Shown here one piece after another: positions 1 through 8,074 of a DNA stretch of 20,070 bases. How positions within the stretch are numbered: the first letter of the stretch is position 1; every line of letters starts with the position of its first letter. This DNA comes from DASRDU01 sp035560235 (GTDB taxonomy: Bacteria > Acidobacteriota > Blastocatellia > RBC074): the NCBI GenBank assembly GCA_035560235.1, contig DATMAG010000020.1, positions 1 through 20,070 of the forward strand, in the 5' to 3' direction. The notes beneath the pieces are model-generated. The model had not been told where the DNA came from, searched no databases, and saw only the letters and a list, made by a program, of their open reading frames with translations. The position numbers and the translations under genes are program-made.

Positions 1-14
1 CTTGCGGAAGACCT

Positions 15-57
15 GCGGGCAGGGCTGCCCGCGCTCCCAGGCTCGCTCCCAGGCTCA
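15..57. repeat. Palindrome plus 12-bp tandem duplication (REP-like)
   Basis: GCGGGCAG (15-22) and CTGCCCGC (25-32) form a perfect 8-bp hairpin with a 2-nt centre. It is followed by two perfect tandem copies of GCTCCCAGGCTC (33-44 and 45-56). The block lies directly after the cyclase gene, and the second copy overlaps two bases of that gene's stop codon. On the minus strand the hairpin lacks a T-tract, so it is a poor intrinsic terminator. Similar GC-rich palindromes preceded by a GGGAGCG-like sequence are, from memory, dispersed in acidobacterial genomes, but only one copy is visible here. Confidence 0.6.
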
Positions 58-966
58 GGGCAGAATGGCAAAGGCATTGATCGCCGCGCCGGTTGCGCCA
101 CGCAGGCGCGGAGGATTGACGACCAGCGCAAATTCATGGACTTTTGCTTCATCGAGAGCCTTTGCCAGTTCTTCGAGATTGAGATTTTCGATCAGATAGA
201 TGCCGTGATCGGCAATCAGAATCCGGTGGCAGGGAAAGACCGTGCCTGACTGCGGCACGACTTCGTAACTCATCGTGTCGTCGCCGGTCAGGAAGATTTT
301 TTTCGCCGCCAGCCAGCGCGCAGCCGATTCGCCGGGGCCTGGACGCAGACCCATGAACTTCTGCCTGTCGGCTTCGAAGAATCTGCCGTAGCCCGTGCGA
401 ATCAGCACTGAATCGCCCGCGCGAATCTCTGTGCCCTGCGCTCTGGCTGTTGCTTCGAGGTCTTCAGCCTTGATCTCCTGGCCTGGCGCAAGGGCCTCAA
501 CCTTCAGGTGACGCGCCACGTCAAGCAGCACTCCGCGATTGACGAATCTGTTTTTCGGATAGTTTTCGATGCCGCCGACCGTCAGCCCCGTCGCGCCTTC
601 GCTCTCGGTGGCGACTGCGCCGTTGTAAAGTTTATTGTTGTCCGAGATGTGACCGAGCGCATCGAGATTGGGCGCGCCGTGCTGCCCGCTGAAAAACATC
701 ATGTCAGCGGCAAAGGCGATCCCGCCCGGAATCATTCCGGCAGTCTGTTTGTGGCTGGTCTGCAATCCGATGGTGTAAGGCGGATTCAGACCGAGCAGCG
801 GCGAGTTGCGATCCCAGATGAAATTCAGTTCGATGACCCGCGCTGACTGAAGCGTCGCGATGAGATTCTCAAAGTCGCGTTTGCCCTTCCGGGCCTGAGT
901 TGCGGCGATGACTGAAACAGCCAGAAGCAGGATTGCCGCAGCGATCATCAGATAAGTTTTCTTCAT
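55..966 (-). CDS. Exported cyclase-family (kynurenine-formamidase-like) metal-dependent hydrolase
   Basis: A 303-residue protein of the cyclase family (Pfam Cyclase; includes KynB-type arylformamidases). Residues 1-22 form a Lys-start hydrophobic signal or anchor segment, so it probably acts outside the cytoplasm. The family metal site is recognisable at residues 96-106 (H96, N100, D102, H106, in HGAPNLDALGH). The usual pattern HxGTHxDxPxH has a second His where this protein has Asn100, so the metal coordination differs from classical KynB. A second conserved stretch is RGVLLDVARHLKVEAL followed by AGDSVLIRTGYG. It starts 3 nt after the permease stop codon with an AAAGG ribosome site inside the permease end, so the two are co-transcribed. 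The neighbours (PLP enzyme, permease) fit amino acid catabolism, but the export signal argues against a plain cytoplasmic KynB. Family assignment is firm; substrate is unknown. Confidence 0.85.
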   Translation of the reverse strand: MKKTYLMIAAAILLLAVSVIAATQARKGKRDFENLIATLQSARVIELNFIWDRNSPLLGLNPPYTIGLQTSHKQTAGMIPGGIAFAADMMFFSGQHGAPNLDALGHISDNNKLYNGAVATESEGATGLTVGGIENYPKNRFVNRGVLLDVARHLKVEALAPGQEIKAEDLEATARAQGTEIRAGDSVLIRTGYGRFFEADRQKFMGLRPGPGESAARWLAAKKIFLTGDDTMSYEVVPQSGTVFPCHRILIADHGIYLIENLNLEELAKALDEAKVHEFALVVNPPRLRGATGAAINAFAILP

Positions 967-969
967 CGC

Positions 970-2397
970 TCAACCTTTCTGTGCAACTGTGAATGCCCGT
1001 TGTGAAGCCTGCGCCCGCCCTCTTCTGATCAGCCAGACGATTGACAGGAGCGCCAGCCAGGGAAGGCCTGATTTGAGCGCGCCCTGCATGCCTTCGACCA
1101 GCCATGTCGTGCAGATAATGGCCACGAGCAGCAGCGCGCCCGCAAGCGAAGTGTACGGATAAAATGGCATCCGCACCGGCAGCGGCCTGCCTCCCTGCGC
1201 CTGCCAGACGCGGCGAAAACGCAGATGCGTAATGAAAATCAGCAGCCAGACGAACAGGCCGCCGAAGAGCGCGATCCCGAACAGATGAACATAGGCCGAA
1301 TCGGGAAACATCCCGGCCATCCAGACGGCCAGCGCCAGACCGCCCGTCGAAGCGAGCAGCGCCCTGAGCGGAACTCCGCGCTCGCTGACCTGACCGAAGA
1401 CTTTCGGCGCATAACCGCCGCGCGAGAGCGAAAAGAGCATGCGCGTGACGATGTACAGATTGCAGTTGACCGAAGAGAGCGCCGCCGTCAGCACGACAAA
1501 GTTCATCAGGTGCGTCGCCGCCGGAATGTGCGAGAGCTGGAAGACCCTGACGAACGGACTCGCTTCGATCCTCCCGCCCGGCAGCAGCTCGGTCCACGGC
1601 ACGACACCGGCCAGGATCATAATCGCGCCGACATAAAAGATGGTCAGCCGCCCGGCCAGCGAACGCATCGCGCGTGGCACGGCCTTTTGCGGATCGGCGG
1701 CCTCTCCCGCAGTCACCGCGATGACCTCGACGCCGATGTAGCTGAAGATGACGAAGACAATCGCCTGCCACACGCCCGTCCATCCGTGAGGCAGAAATCC
1801 GCCGTGCGCCGTGTAGTTTTGCAGACCGAGGCCGGGTGAACCGGGGCCGATGATGACCGCAAGGCCGAAGATGATGAACAGGACAATCGTCACCACCTTG
1901 ATCATCGCAAACCAGTATTCAAAGGCTCCGAAGCTGCCGACGTTGCGCGCATTGATATAAACCAGCGCGGCTGAGAAACCGGTGATCCAGAGCCAGGCGG
2001 GCACCTGCGGAAACCACCAGCGGCAGTAAATGGCGACGGCAATCATCTCGCCGCCAATCGCAATCACCTGCGCCGCCCAGTAAGTCCAGCGCGAAACGAA
2101 TCCGGCCCAGGGCGAAAGATAGATCTCGGCGTAAACTCCGAACGATCCGGCAGTCGGATAAGCAACAGCCATTTCAGAGAGCGCGCCCATCAGCAGGAGC
2201 GCCACGACCGCGCCGATCAGATAGGTAATGATGATTCCCGGCCCGGCCACGCGAATCGAAAGCCCGCTGCCCAGAAACAGCCCCGTCCCGATCGCGCCGC
2301 CAATCGCCATCATCGTCAGTTGCCGCGCGCTCAACTGTCGCGCCAGCACCTGCTCTCCGGCGACAACGCGCGCTGCTGTCTCCTGATCTGAATTCAT
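970..2397 (-). CDS. APC-family amino acid permease
   Basis: A 475-residue polytopic membrane protein of the amino acid-polyamine-organocation superfamily, probably the AAT subgroup. The hallmark GGAIGTGLFLGSG of TM1 lies near residues 33-45, followed by TM2-TM3 with the SEMAVAYPTAGSFGVYAE motif; about 12 hydrophobic segments can be followed to a basic C-terminus. The family carries amino acids across the inner membrane by cation symport or exchange. The ribosome binding site ahead of this ATG is weak. The gene lies 57 nt downstream of the PLP-enzyme gene and 3 nt upstream of the cyclase gene, so it belongs to the four-gene minus-strand unit and probably supplies the amino acid processed by its neighbours. 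Specificity cannot be read from the sequence; an aromatic amino acid is a context guess only. Confidence 0.93.
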   Translation of the reverse strand: MNSDQETAARVVAGEQVLARQLSARQLTMMAIGGAIGTGLFLGSGLSIRVAGPGIIITYLIGAVVALLLMGALSEMAVAYPTAGSFGVYAEIYLSPWAGFVSRWTYWAAQVIAIGGEMIAVAIYCRWWFPQVPAWLWITGFSAALVYINARNVGSFGAFEYWFAMIKVVTIVLFIIFGLAVIIGPGSPGLGLQNYTAHGGFLPHGWTGVWQAIVFVIFSYIGVEVIAVTAGEAADPQKAVPRAMRSLAGRLTIFYVGAIMILAGVVPWTELLPGGRIEASPFVRVFQLSHIPAATHLMNFVVLTAALSSVNCNLYIVTRMLFSLSRGGYAPKVFGQVSERGVPLRALLASTGGLALAVWMAGMFPDSAYVHLFGIALFGGLFVWLLIFITHLRFRRVWQAQGGRPLPVRMPFYPYTSLAGALLLVAIICTTWLVEGMQGALKSGLPWLALLSIVWLIRRGRAQASQRAFTVAQKG

Positions 2398-2454
2398 GTG
2401 AATGTCCGGTGGTGAATGGTTGATGGCGAGTGCCTGTGTCAGAAACAGGCATAA

Positions 2455-3606
2455 TCACTCTCTGCGCATTTCAGTCAGTCTGCCGGCAATTGCATCCATC
2501 ACGCGTTCGACATCGTCAAGTGTGTTGTAGCAGTGCCAGGCCAGACGCAGGCCGTCGCGGCGGCTTGAAGCGATGATGTCGTCTTCTGCCAGCAGCCGCA
2601 CCATTCTGTCAGCATCCCTGCATTTGAGAACAACCAGCGGCCCGATGCTCTCAGGCGGTGTTTTGATCGCAATGCCCAGGTCACGCGCGCGGCTCAGACA
2701 GGCCTGCGCGAGTTCTGCGACGTGTCCAGCAATCCTCTCCAGGCCGATGTCGGCGAGAAAACTGATCCCGGCCAGCGCCGCATAAACATTGGGGATCGGC
2801 GGTGTGCCGTCCTGAAAGCGGCGCGCCGTCGGCGAAAGATCCAGATGCTGCGGATCGAAGGCGAACGGATTCTGTTGTGCAAACCATCCGCTTTCAGTCG
2901 GCGTGAGCTGCGAAATCAGTTCTTCGCGCACGTACAGGAAAGCGATGCCCGACGTGCCGAGCAGATACTTGAGCGCGCCGGTCACGTAAAAATCAACGCC
3001 GAGTGATTTGACCTCAATCGGGCGAGTTCCCGCATCCTGATAATCATCGAGCATCACGTACGCGCCGCGACTGTGCGCTAGTTCGTTGATGCGCGCGATC
3101 TCTGAGCGAAAGCCGTTGGTGAAGCAGATGCGGGTCACAGGGACGATGGCTGTCTCGCCGTCAACTTCGGTTTCGTATGCCTCGAACGGCAGTCGTTCAC
3201 CTGTGGCTTTGAGAAACCGTACCTCGGCGCCGCGCGGCTGCTGTGCCAGCCAGACGTGGCCCATCGTCGGGAATTCAAACTCGCCCATCACCACCTTGCG
3301 GCGAGCGCGAAAATCAATGGCGTTCGCCACCGCACTGGCGGCGGCTGAAACGCTCGAGGTGATCGCCACTTCGTCAGGCTTTGCGCCAATGAAGGCGGCA
3401 AAGGCTGCGCGCAGCTCTTCATACTTTTCGACCCAGCGATCCCAGGGCGTGCCGAAGTCGTGCCAGGTGTGAATGTATTCCTGCAAGGCCGCTTCGACTT
3501 CGACTGACAGCGCGCCCTGCGAACAACTGCTGACGCAGATCTTCTGCCGAAGGATGGGAAAGTGTGAACGGATTTCGCGGACTTCATCTGCGGTCAGTGC
3601 TGACAT
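2455..3606 (-). CDS. Class V aminotransferase-fold PLP enzyme (kynureninase- or desulfurase-like)
   Basis: A 383-residue fold-type I PLP enzyme of the aminotransferase class V group (cysteine desulfurase, isopenicillin-N epimerase, kynureninase). The cofactor lysine is K213 in the GALKYLLGTSG stretch; the pyridine-binding Asp is D187 and Gln190 matches the DxxQ pattern of the group, here LDDYQ. The N-terminus shows the substrate-side SSCSQGALS region where the family usually has a short loop before the first helix. A strong AGGAGG site lies just before the ATG at 3606. It is the second gene of the thioesterase-PLP-permease-cyclase unit, 45 nt after the thioesterase. Neighbours make a beta-eliminating or kynureninase-like role on an imported amino acid plausible, but the sequence does not show the classical kynureninase motifs clearly enough to name it. 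Confidence 0.85.
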   Translation of the reverse strand: MSALTADEVREIRSHFPILRQKICVSSCSQGALSVEVEAALQEYIHTWHDFGTPWDRWVEKYEELRAAFAAFIGAKPDEVAITSSVSAAASAVANAIDFRARRKVVMGEFEFPTMGHVWLAQQPRGAEVRFLKATGERLPFEAYETEVDGETAIVPVTRICFTNGFRSEIARINELAHSRGAYVMLDDYQDAGTRPIEVKSLGVDFYVTGALKYLLGTSGIAFLYVREELISQLTPTESGWFAQQNPFAFDPQHLDLSPTARRFQDGTPPIPNVYAALAGISFLADIGLERIAGHVAELAQACLSRARDLGIAIKTPPESIGPLVVLKCRDADRMVRLLAEDDIIASSRRDGLRLAWHCYNTLDDVERVMDAIAGRLTEMRRE

Positions 3607-3651
3607 GCGTCCTCCTGCGAAACAATCGGCAGAGAAGAGAGTCGAAGCTGA

Positions 3652-4095
3652 TTACTCTTTCCGGCTGAATGAGGTCAGTTCACCTGCTGAAGTCAGCGCG
3701 CGGCGCAGATCATCGGGAATGGGTTCTGACTTCAGCGTGCCGTCTTCATTGATGCGGGCGTAAACGCGTGTGGCTTTGCCTTCGGTCACGGGCGCGCCGG
3801 TCAGCGTCAGCCGGGCCGAACAGTGCCAGTGCAGCGTGCGCTCGCGGATTTCGGAGAGAACGATCTTGAGCGTCACCCGGTCGCCATAAGCCGCCGGGCC
3901 GATGAAGCGAAACTGAATCTCGCCCATGACAAAGGCCGTCCGATCCCGCTGAATCATCCTGTCAATCGGATAGCCGAGCGTGCGGAAGAGTTCGTGTTCG
4001 GTGTCATTGAACCAGGCGAGCATGCGCGGGTAATAGACCAGCCCGAACGGATCTGATTCTCCCCAGTTCACGACGATTTCGCGCCAGTACATCAT
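3652..4095 (-). CDS. 4-hydroxybenzoyl-CoA-thioesterase-family acyl-CoA thioesterase
   Basis: A 147-residue single hotdog-fold protein. The N-terminal motif WGESDPFGLVYYPRMLAWFN (residues 11-30) matches the 4HBT family signature (G-D/E-x-D-P-x-G-x-V-Y-Y-P), with D15 at the position of the catalytic Asp17 of the Pseudomonas enzyme. These cytoplasmic enzymes hydrolyse aryl- or acyl-CoA thioesters. Length is normal for the family. Two adjacent ATGs (4095, 4092) follow AAAGGATCAGCGGGG; either may serve. It is the first gene of the four-gene minus-strand unit, with a candidate promoter at 4159-4187. An aryl-CoA thioesterase beside a PLP enzyme and a permease suggests release or recycling of CoA during aromatic amino acid degradation; short-chain acyl-CoA activity (YbgC-like) is the alternative. 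Confidence 0.87.
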   Translation of the reverse strand: MMYWREIVVNWGESDPFGLVYYPRMLAWFNDTEHELFRTLGYPIDRMIQRDRTAFVMGEIQFRFIGPAAYGDRVTLKIVLSEIRERTLHWHCSARLTLTGAPVTEGKATRVYARINEDGTLKSEPIPDDLRRALTSAGELTSFSRKE

Positions 4096-4158
4096 CCCCG
4101 CTGATCCTTTCCGCCTCGTGCTGTGTGTGATTTGACCGCTTGCTGACAGGCGCGCCCG

Positions 4159-4187
4159 AGTCTAACTGAACCCATGCTGCGATTCAA
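4159..4187 (-). promoter_or_regulatory. Candidate sigma-70 promoter of the thioesterase operon
   Basis: On the minus strand, TTGAAT (4187-4182) and TAGACT (4164-4159) are separated by exactly 17 nt, placing a start near 4152, about 57 nt upstream of the thioesterase ATG. Each hexamer matches consensus at four of six positions. Prediction from sequence only. Confidence 0.4.
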
Positions 4188-4201
4188 CTTTTGCCGGGAA
4201 C

Positions 4202-4241
4202 AAAAAGAAAATGGCTGCGAATCAGATGATCCGCAGCCATT
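4202..4241 (-). terminator. Intrinsic terminator after groEL
   Basis: AATGGCTGCG (4210-4219) and CGCAGCCATT (4232-4241) are a perfect 10-bp inverted repeat with a 12-nt loop. Read on the minus strand the stem is followed by a T-rich stretch (complement of 4202-4209). It sits 33 nt after the groEL stop codon and separates groESL from the thioesterase operon on the same strand. Confidence 0.85.
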
Positions 4242-4273
4242 GATGAATGGTTTACTTCTCAGTCAGGCGATGA

Positions 4274-5902
<1,629 letters not shown>

Positions 5903-5929
5903 CTCTGTTCTCCTTGTATTTCAATCCAG

Positions 5930-5950
5930 GCCCGGCTTTGCAAGCCGGGC
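5930..5950. other. Hairpin in the groES-groEL spacer
   Basis: GCCCGGCTT (5930-5938) and AAGCCGGGC (5942-5950) form a perfect 9-bp stem with a 3-nt loop, 28 nt ahead of the groEL start codon. No clear T-run follows on the minus strand, so an mRNA-stability or processing hairpin is more likely than a terminator. Confidence 0.6.
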
Positions 5951-5986
5951 AAAAATCCTGTCCGGGCTGATTACCGGCAAAATAAA

Positions 5987-6003
5987 AGCGCTCCTGGAGC
6001 GCT
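5987..6003. other. Second hairpin in the groES-groEL spacer
   Basis: AGCGCTCC (5987-5994) and GGAGCGCT (5996-6003) are perfect arms around a single base; in RNA the innermost pairs would open into a small loop. On the minus strand it is followed by TTTTATTTTG, so it could act as a weak attenuating terminator directly after groES, lowering groEL relative to groES, or protect the groES 3' end. Confidence 0.55.
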
Positions 6004-6008
6004 CTGAA

Positions 6009-6326
6009 CTACTTGCCTGCCTTCTTCGACGCGCCTTCGATAATGCCCAGCACATCATCCTCGCGCAGGATCAGATATTCCTCGCCATCGAGCTTGATCT
6101 CTGTTCCGGCATATTTGCCGAACAGCACGCGGTCGCCGGGTTTGACATCCATCGGCACGCGCGTTCCGTTCTCCAGCAGCTTGCCCTGGCCGACTGCGAT
6201 CACTTCACCCTCCTGGGGTTTCTCTTTGGCGGTGTCAGGGATGTAAAGACCGCCACGCATCTGTTCCTGCTCTTCAAACCGGCGCACGATGATGCGGTCA
6301 TTGAGCGGACGGATATTGCTTGCCAT
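6009..6326 (-). CDS. groES: Co-chaperonin GroES (10 kDa)
   Basis: A 105-residue GroES, slightly longer than the roughly 97 residues of the E. coli protein because of N- and C-terminal extensions. It forms the heptameric lid of the GroEL chamber. Diagnostic features are IRPLNDRIIVRRFEEQEQMRGGLYIPDTAKEKPQEGEVIAVG at the start (the mobile loop spans the GGLYIPDTAKEKP part) and the dome-forming GDRVLFGKYAGTEIKLDGEEYLILREDDVLGIIE at the end. A clear AAGGAG site lies 8-9 nt before the ATG. First gene of the groES-groEL operon; transcription starts some 140 nt upstream at a CIRCE-overlapped promoter. Confidence 0.98.
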   Translation of the reverse strand: MASNIRPLNDRIIVRRFEEQEQMRGGLYIPDTAKEKPQEGEVIAVGQGKLLENGTRVPMDVKPGDRVLFGKYAGTEIKLDGEEYLILREDDVLGIIEGASKKAGK

Positions 6327-6446
6327 TTCTGTAAACTCCTTCCGTTACTTTGGGTTGATTGATTTTGAGCTGATCTCCCATCGCAGCCGCAGCCGGACCC
6401 TTCAGCTGTCTTGTCAGAGAAAGTTGCTAAAGACATTATCAAGCTG

Positions 6447-6475
6447 ATTGGCACTCGCCGCGAGGGAGTGCCAAT
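6447..6475. promoter_or_regulatory. CIRCE operator (HrcA binding site)
   Basis: ATTGGCACTC (6447-6456) and GAGTGCCAAT (6466-6475) are a perfect 10-bp inverted repeat separated by 9 nt. The core GCACTC-N9-GAGTGC equals the CIRCE consensus bound by the heat-shock repressor HrcA. It overlaps the last two bases of the -10 box and the predicted start of the groES promoter, the classical repressing position. No hrcA gene is in this window. Confidence 0.96.
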
Positions 6476-6502
6476 TCTAGGCAGGTGCGATTTGTCTGTC
6501 AA
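6474..6502 (-). promoter_or_regulatory. Sigma-70 promoter of groES-groEL
   Basis: On the minus strand TTGACA (6502-6497, full consensus) and TAGAAT (6479-6474, five of six) are 17 nt apart. The predicted start near 6467 falls in the CIRCE right arm. Confidence 0.88.
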
Positions 6503-6533
6503 CTGCAAGTTCAGTGATTTTGCCGATAAATCA

Positions 6534-6797
6534 TCAGATGTGGCGTTTGCGGCGCGGGGCGACCTGTCTGCGAACGTGGCCATTCAGCTGAGTCCCGCCT
6601 TTGGGCTTGTACTCCTCGAGCCGTTTGCTGAGCGTGTTGCGATGAATCCCAAGGGCGATGGCGGCTTTTGAAAGGTTGTGGTTATGGCGTTCGAGGACAT
6701 TCAGGATGAAACGCTTCTCAAATTCCCGGACTGCCTCCTCGTAGAGAATTCCCCGGCTGATCATCTGATCTATGAGATTTTCAAGTTCGGCTTTCAT
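6534..6797 (-). CDS. Small Fis-type helix-turn-helix DNA-binding protein
   Basis: An 87-residue protein with a Fis/NtrC-C-terminal type HTH (HTH_8). The stretch FEKRFILNVLERHNHNLSKAA, with IALGIHRNTLSKRLEEY after it (about residues 28-63), is the typical pattern: long helix, then AA-x-x-L-G-I-x-R-x-T-L recognition helix. It lacks the AAA and receiver domains of NtrC-like proteins, so it is a stand-alone DNA binder; the basic C-terminal tail (RRQVAPRRKRHI) may add non-specific DNA contact. AAGGAGAGG precedes the ATG. It lies 22 nt after purC on the same strand and is probably co-transcribed with it; groESL starts downstream from its own promoter. Target genes are unknown. Confidence 0.85.
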   Translation of the reverse strand: MKAELENLIDQMISRGILYEEAVREFEKRFILNVLERHNHNLSKAAIALGIHRNTLSKRLEEYKPKGGTQLNGHVRRQVAPRRKRHI

Positions 6798-6819
6798 TGA
6801 GGCCTCTCCTTTTCCGGCA

Positions 6820-7767
6820 CTACGCCTGTGCGTCCTCGTCTGACAGCGCTTCAGCCAGTTCGCTGCCGGTGAGCAGGCGATATGCTTCGAGGTATCTGGC
6901 CGTAGTGGCGCTGATTACTTCCGGCGGCAGTTCCGGGGCCGGGGGACGTTTGTCCCAGGCAAGCGTCTCCAGGTAATCTCGCACAAACTGCTTGTCGAAC
7001 GAGGGCTGCGGGCCGCCGGGAGCGTACCTGTCGCTCGGCCAGAAGCGCGATGAATCAGGAGTGAGCGCCTCATCAGCCAGCATCAGTTGTCCGTCGCGAA
7101 GTCCGAACTCAAACTTGGTATCGCAGATGATGATGCCGCGCGACTGCGCATAGCGGGCGGCTTCGCGATAAAGCTGCAGGCTGAGCTGTTCGAGCTGAAC
7201 GGCCCTCTCCTGGCCGATTGTCTGCGCCATCTCCGCGATTGAAACGTTGATGTCGTGACCCTGCTCGGCCTTGGTCGCAGGGGTAAAGATCGGTTCCGGC
7301 AACTGCGCCGATTCAGCCAGGCCGACAGGCAGCCGGTGGCCGCAGACGCTGCCGGTCTGCTGATAATCCTTCCAGCCCGACCCGGCCAGATAACCGCGCA
7401 CCACGCATTCAAACGGCACCACCTCGGCGCGCCAGACCAGCATTGAGCGGCCGGCCAGAATCCTTTTTGAATCCGGTGACAACCGCTCACGCAGTTCGCC
7501 GGGAAACTCGCTGACGCGGCTCGCAATCAGGTGATTCGGTACCAGGTGAGCGAAGCGATTGAACCAGAAGCGCGAAATCTGTGTCAGCACCTGACCCTTG
7601 AATGGAATCGCATTCGGCAGGATGCAGTCGAAAGCCGAGATGCGGTCGGTCGCGACGATCAGCAGGCGGTCCTCATCCACTTCGTATACGTCGCGGACTT
7701 TGCCACGGCGCAGGAGCGTCAGTTCAGGAATTTCGGTGGCAGTGGTGGTGGACGGTGATGCGGACAT
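6820..7767 (-). CDS. purC: Phosphoribosylaminoimidazole-succinocarboxamide synthase (SAICAR synthase)
   Basis: A 315-residue enzyme that joins CAIR and aspartate with ATP to give SAICAR in de novo purine synthesis. The N-terminal GKVRDVYEVDEDRLLIVATD and the following RISAFDCILPNAIPFKGQVL stretch are the family signature; the central PFECVVRGYLAGSGWKDYQ and the later IICDTKFEFGL with the DE-LTPDSSRFW segment complete it. The length and insert pattern are of the longer, yeast ADE1-like form rather than the about 240-residue E. coli form. The start at 7767 follows a modest GAGGTAG site. A TTGACA-17-AATAAT promoter lies about 130 nt upstream; the fis-like gene follows in the same unit. Confidence 0.97.
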   Translation of the reverse strand: MSASPSTTTATEIPELTLLRRGKVRDVYEVDEDRLLIVATDRISAFDCILPNAIPFKGQVLTQISRFWFNRFAHLVPNHLIASRVSEFPGELRERLSPDSKRILAGRSMLVWRAEVVPFECVVRGYLAGSGWKDYQQTGSVCGHRLPVGLAESAQLPEPIFTPATKAEQGHDINVSIAEMAQTIGQERAVQLEQLSLQLYREAARYAQSRGIIICDTKFEFGLRDGQLMLADEALTPDSSRFWPSDRYAPGGPQPSFDKQFVRDYLETLAWDKRPPAPELPPEVISATTARYLEAYRLLTGSELAEALSDEDAQA

Positions 7768-7898
7768 TTCAGGGCTACCTCAGGTATCAATGACTGAACG
7801 GGGAGACTGTGCAGGAGAACCGGCGGCGCGTACCGGAAGGCCCGGCTGACGTTCAGTTGTTTTGTACGGGAGCTGATATTACAGGACGAAGGCCACGC

Positions 7899-7927
7899 AT
7901 TATTGGCGTGCAACCATGCTTTGTCAA
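7899..7927 (-). promoter_or_regulatory. Promoter of purC and the fis-like gene
   Basis: Minus strand TTGACA (7927-7922) and AATAAT (7904-7899) lie 17 nt apart. The predicted start near 7892 leaves a leader of about 125 nt before purC. I saw no recognised riboswitch in that leader. Confidence 0.7.
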
Positions 7928-7968
7928 GGCAGCCGGAATTCATCCTTCCCGCCTCCGCAAGATTAAAC

Positions 7969-7998
7969 TTGCCCGGCCTTCAGGCATTCAACTATTAT
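7969..7998 (+). promoter_or_regulatory. Candidate promoter of the response regulator
   Basis: TTGCCC (7969-7974) and TATTAT (7993-7998) are 18 nt apart. A start near 8005 would leave a leader of about 70 nt before the ATG at 8075. It is back to back with the purC promoter. Confidence 0.4.
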
Positions 7999-8074
7999 CT
8001 GATTGGCCGGTTCACACTTCCGGCAGGCAGGTCCCGCGAATCCTCTCTTTGCAGAGTTCAACCAGAAAAAGAAT

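Noticed and set aside
7768..7892. Purine riboswitch in the purC leader
   Set aside because: No recognisable three-way junction core or conserved loop sequences were found in the 125-nt leader.
8003..8074. 24-residue N-terminal extension of the response regulator from a TTG
   Set aside because: The TTG falls at the predicted transcription start, the extension is not receiver-like, and the ATG at 8075 gives a normal protein.
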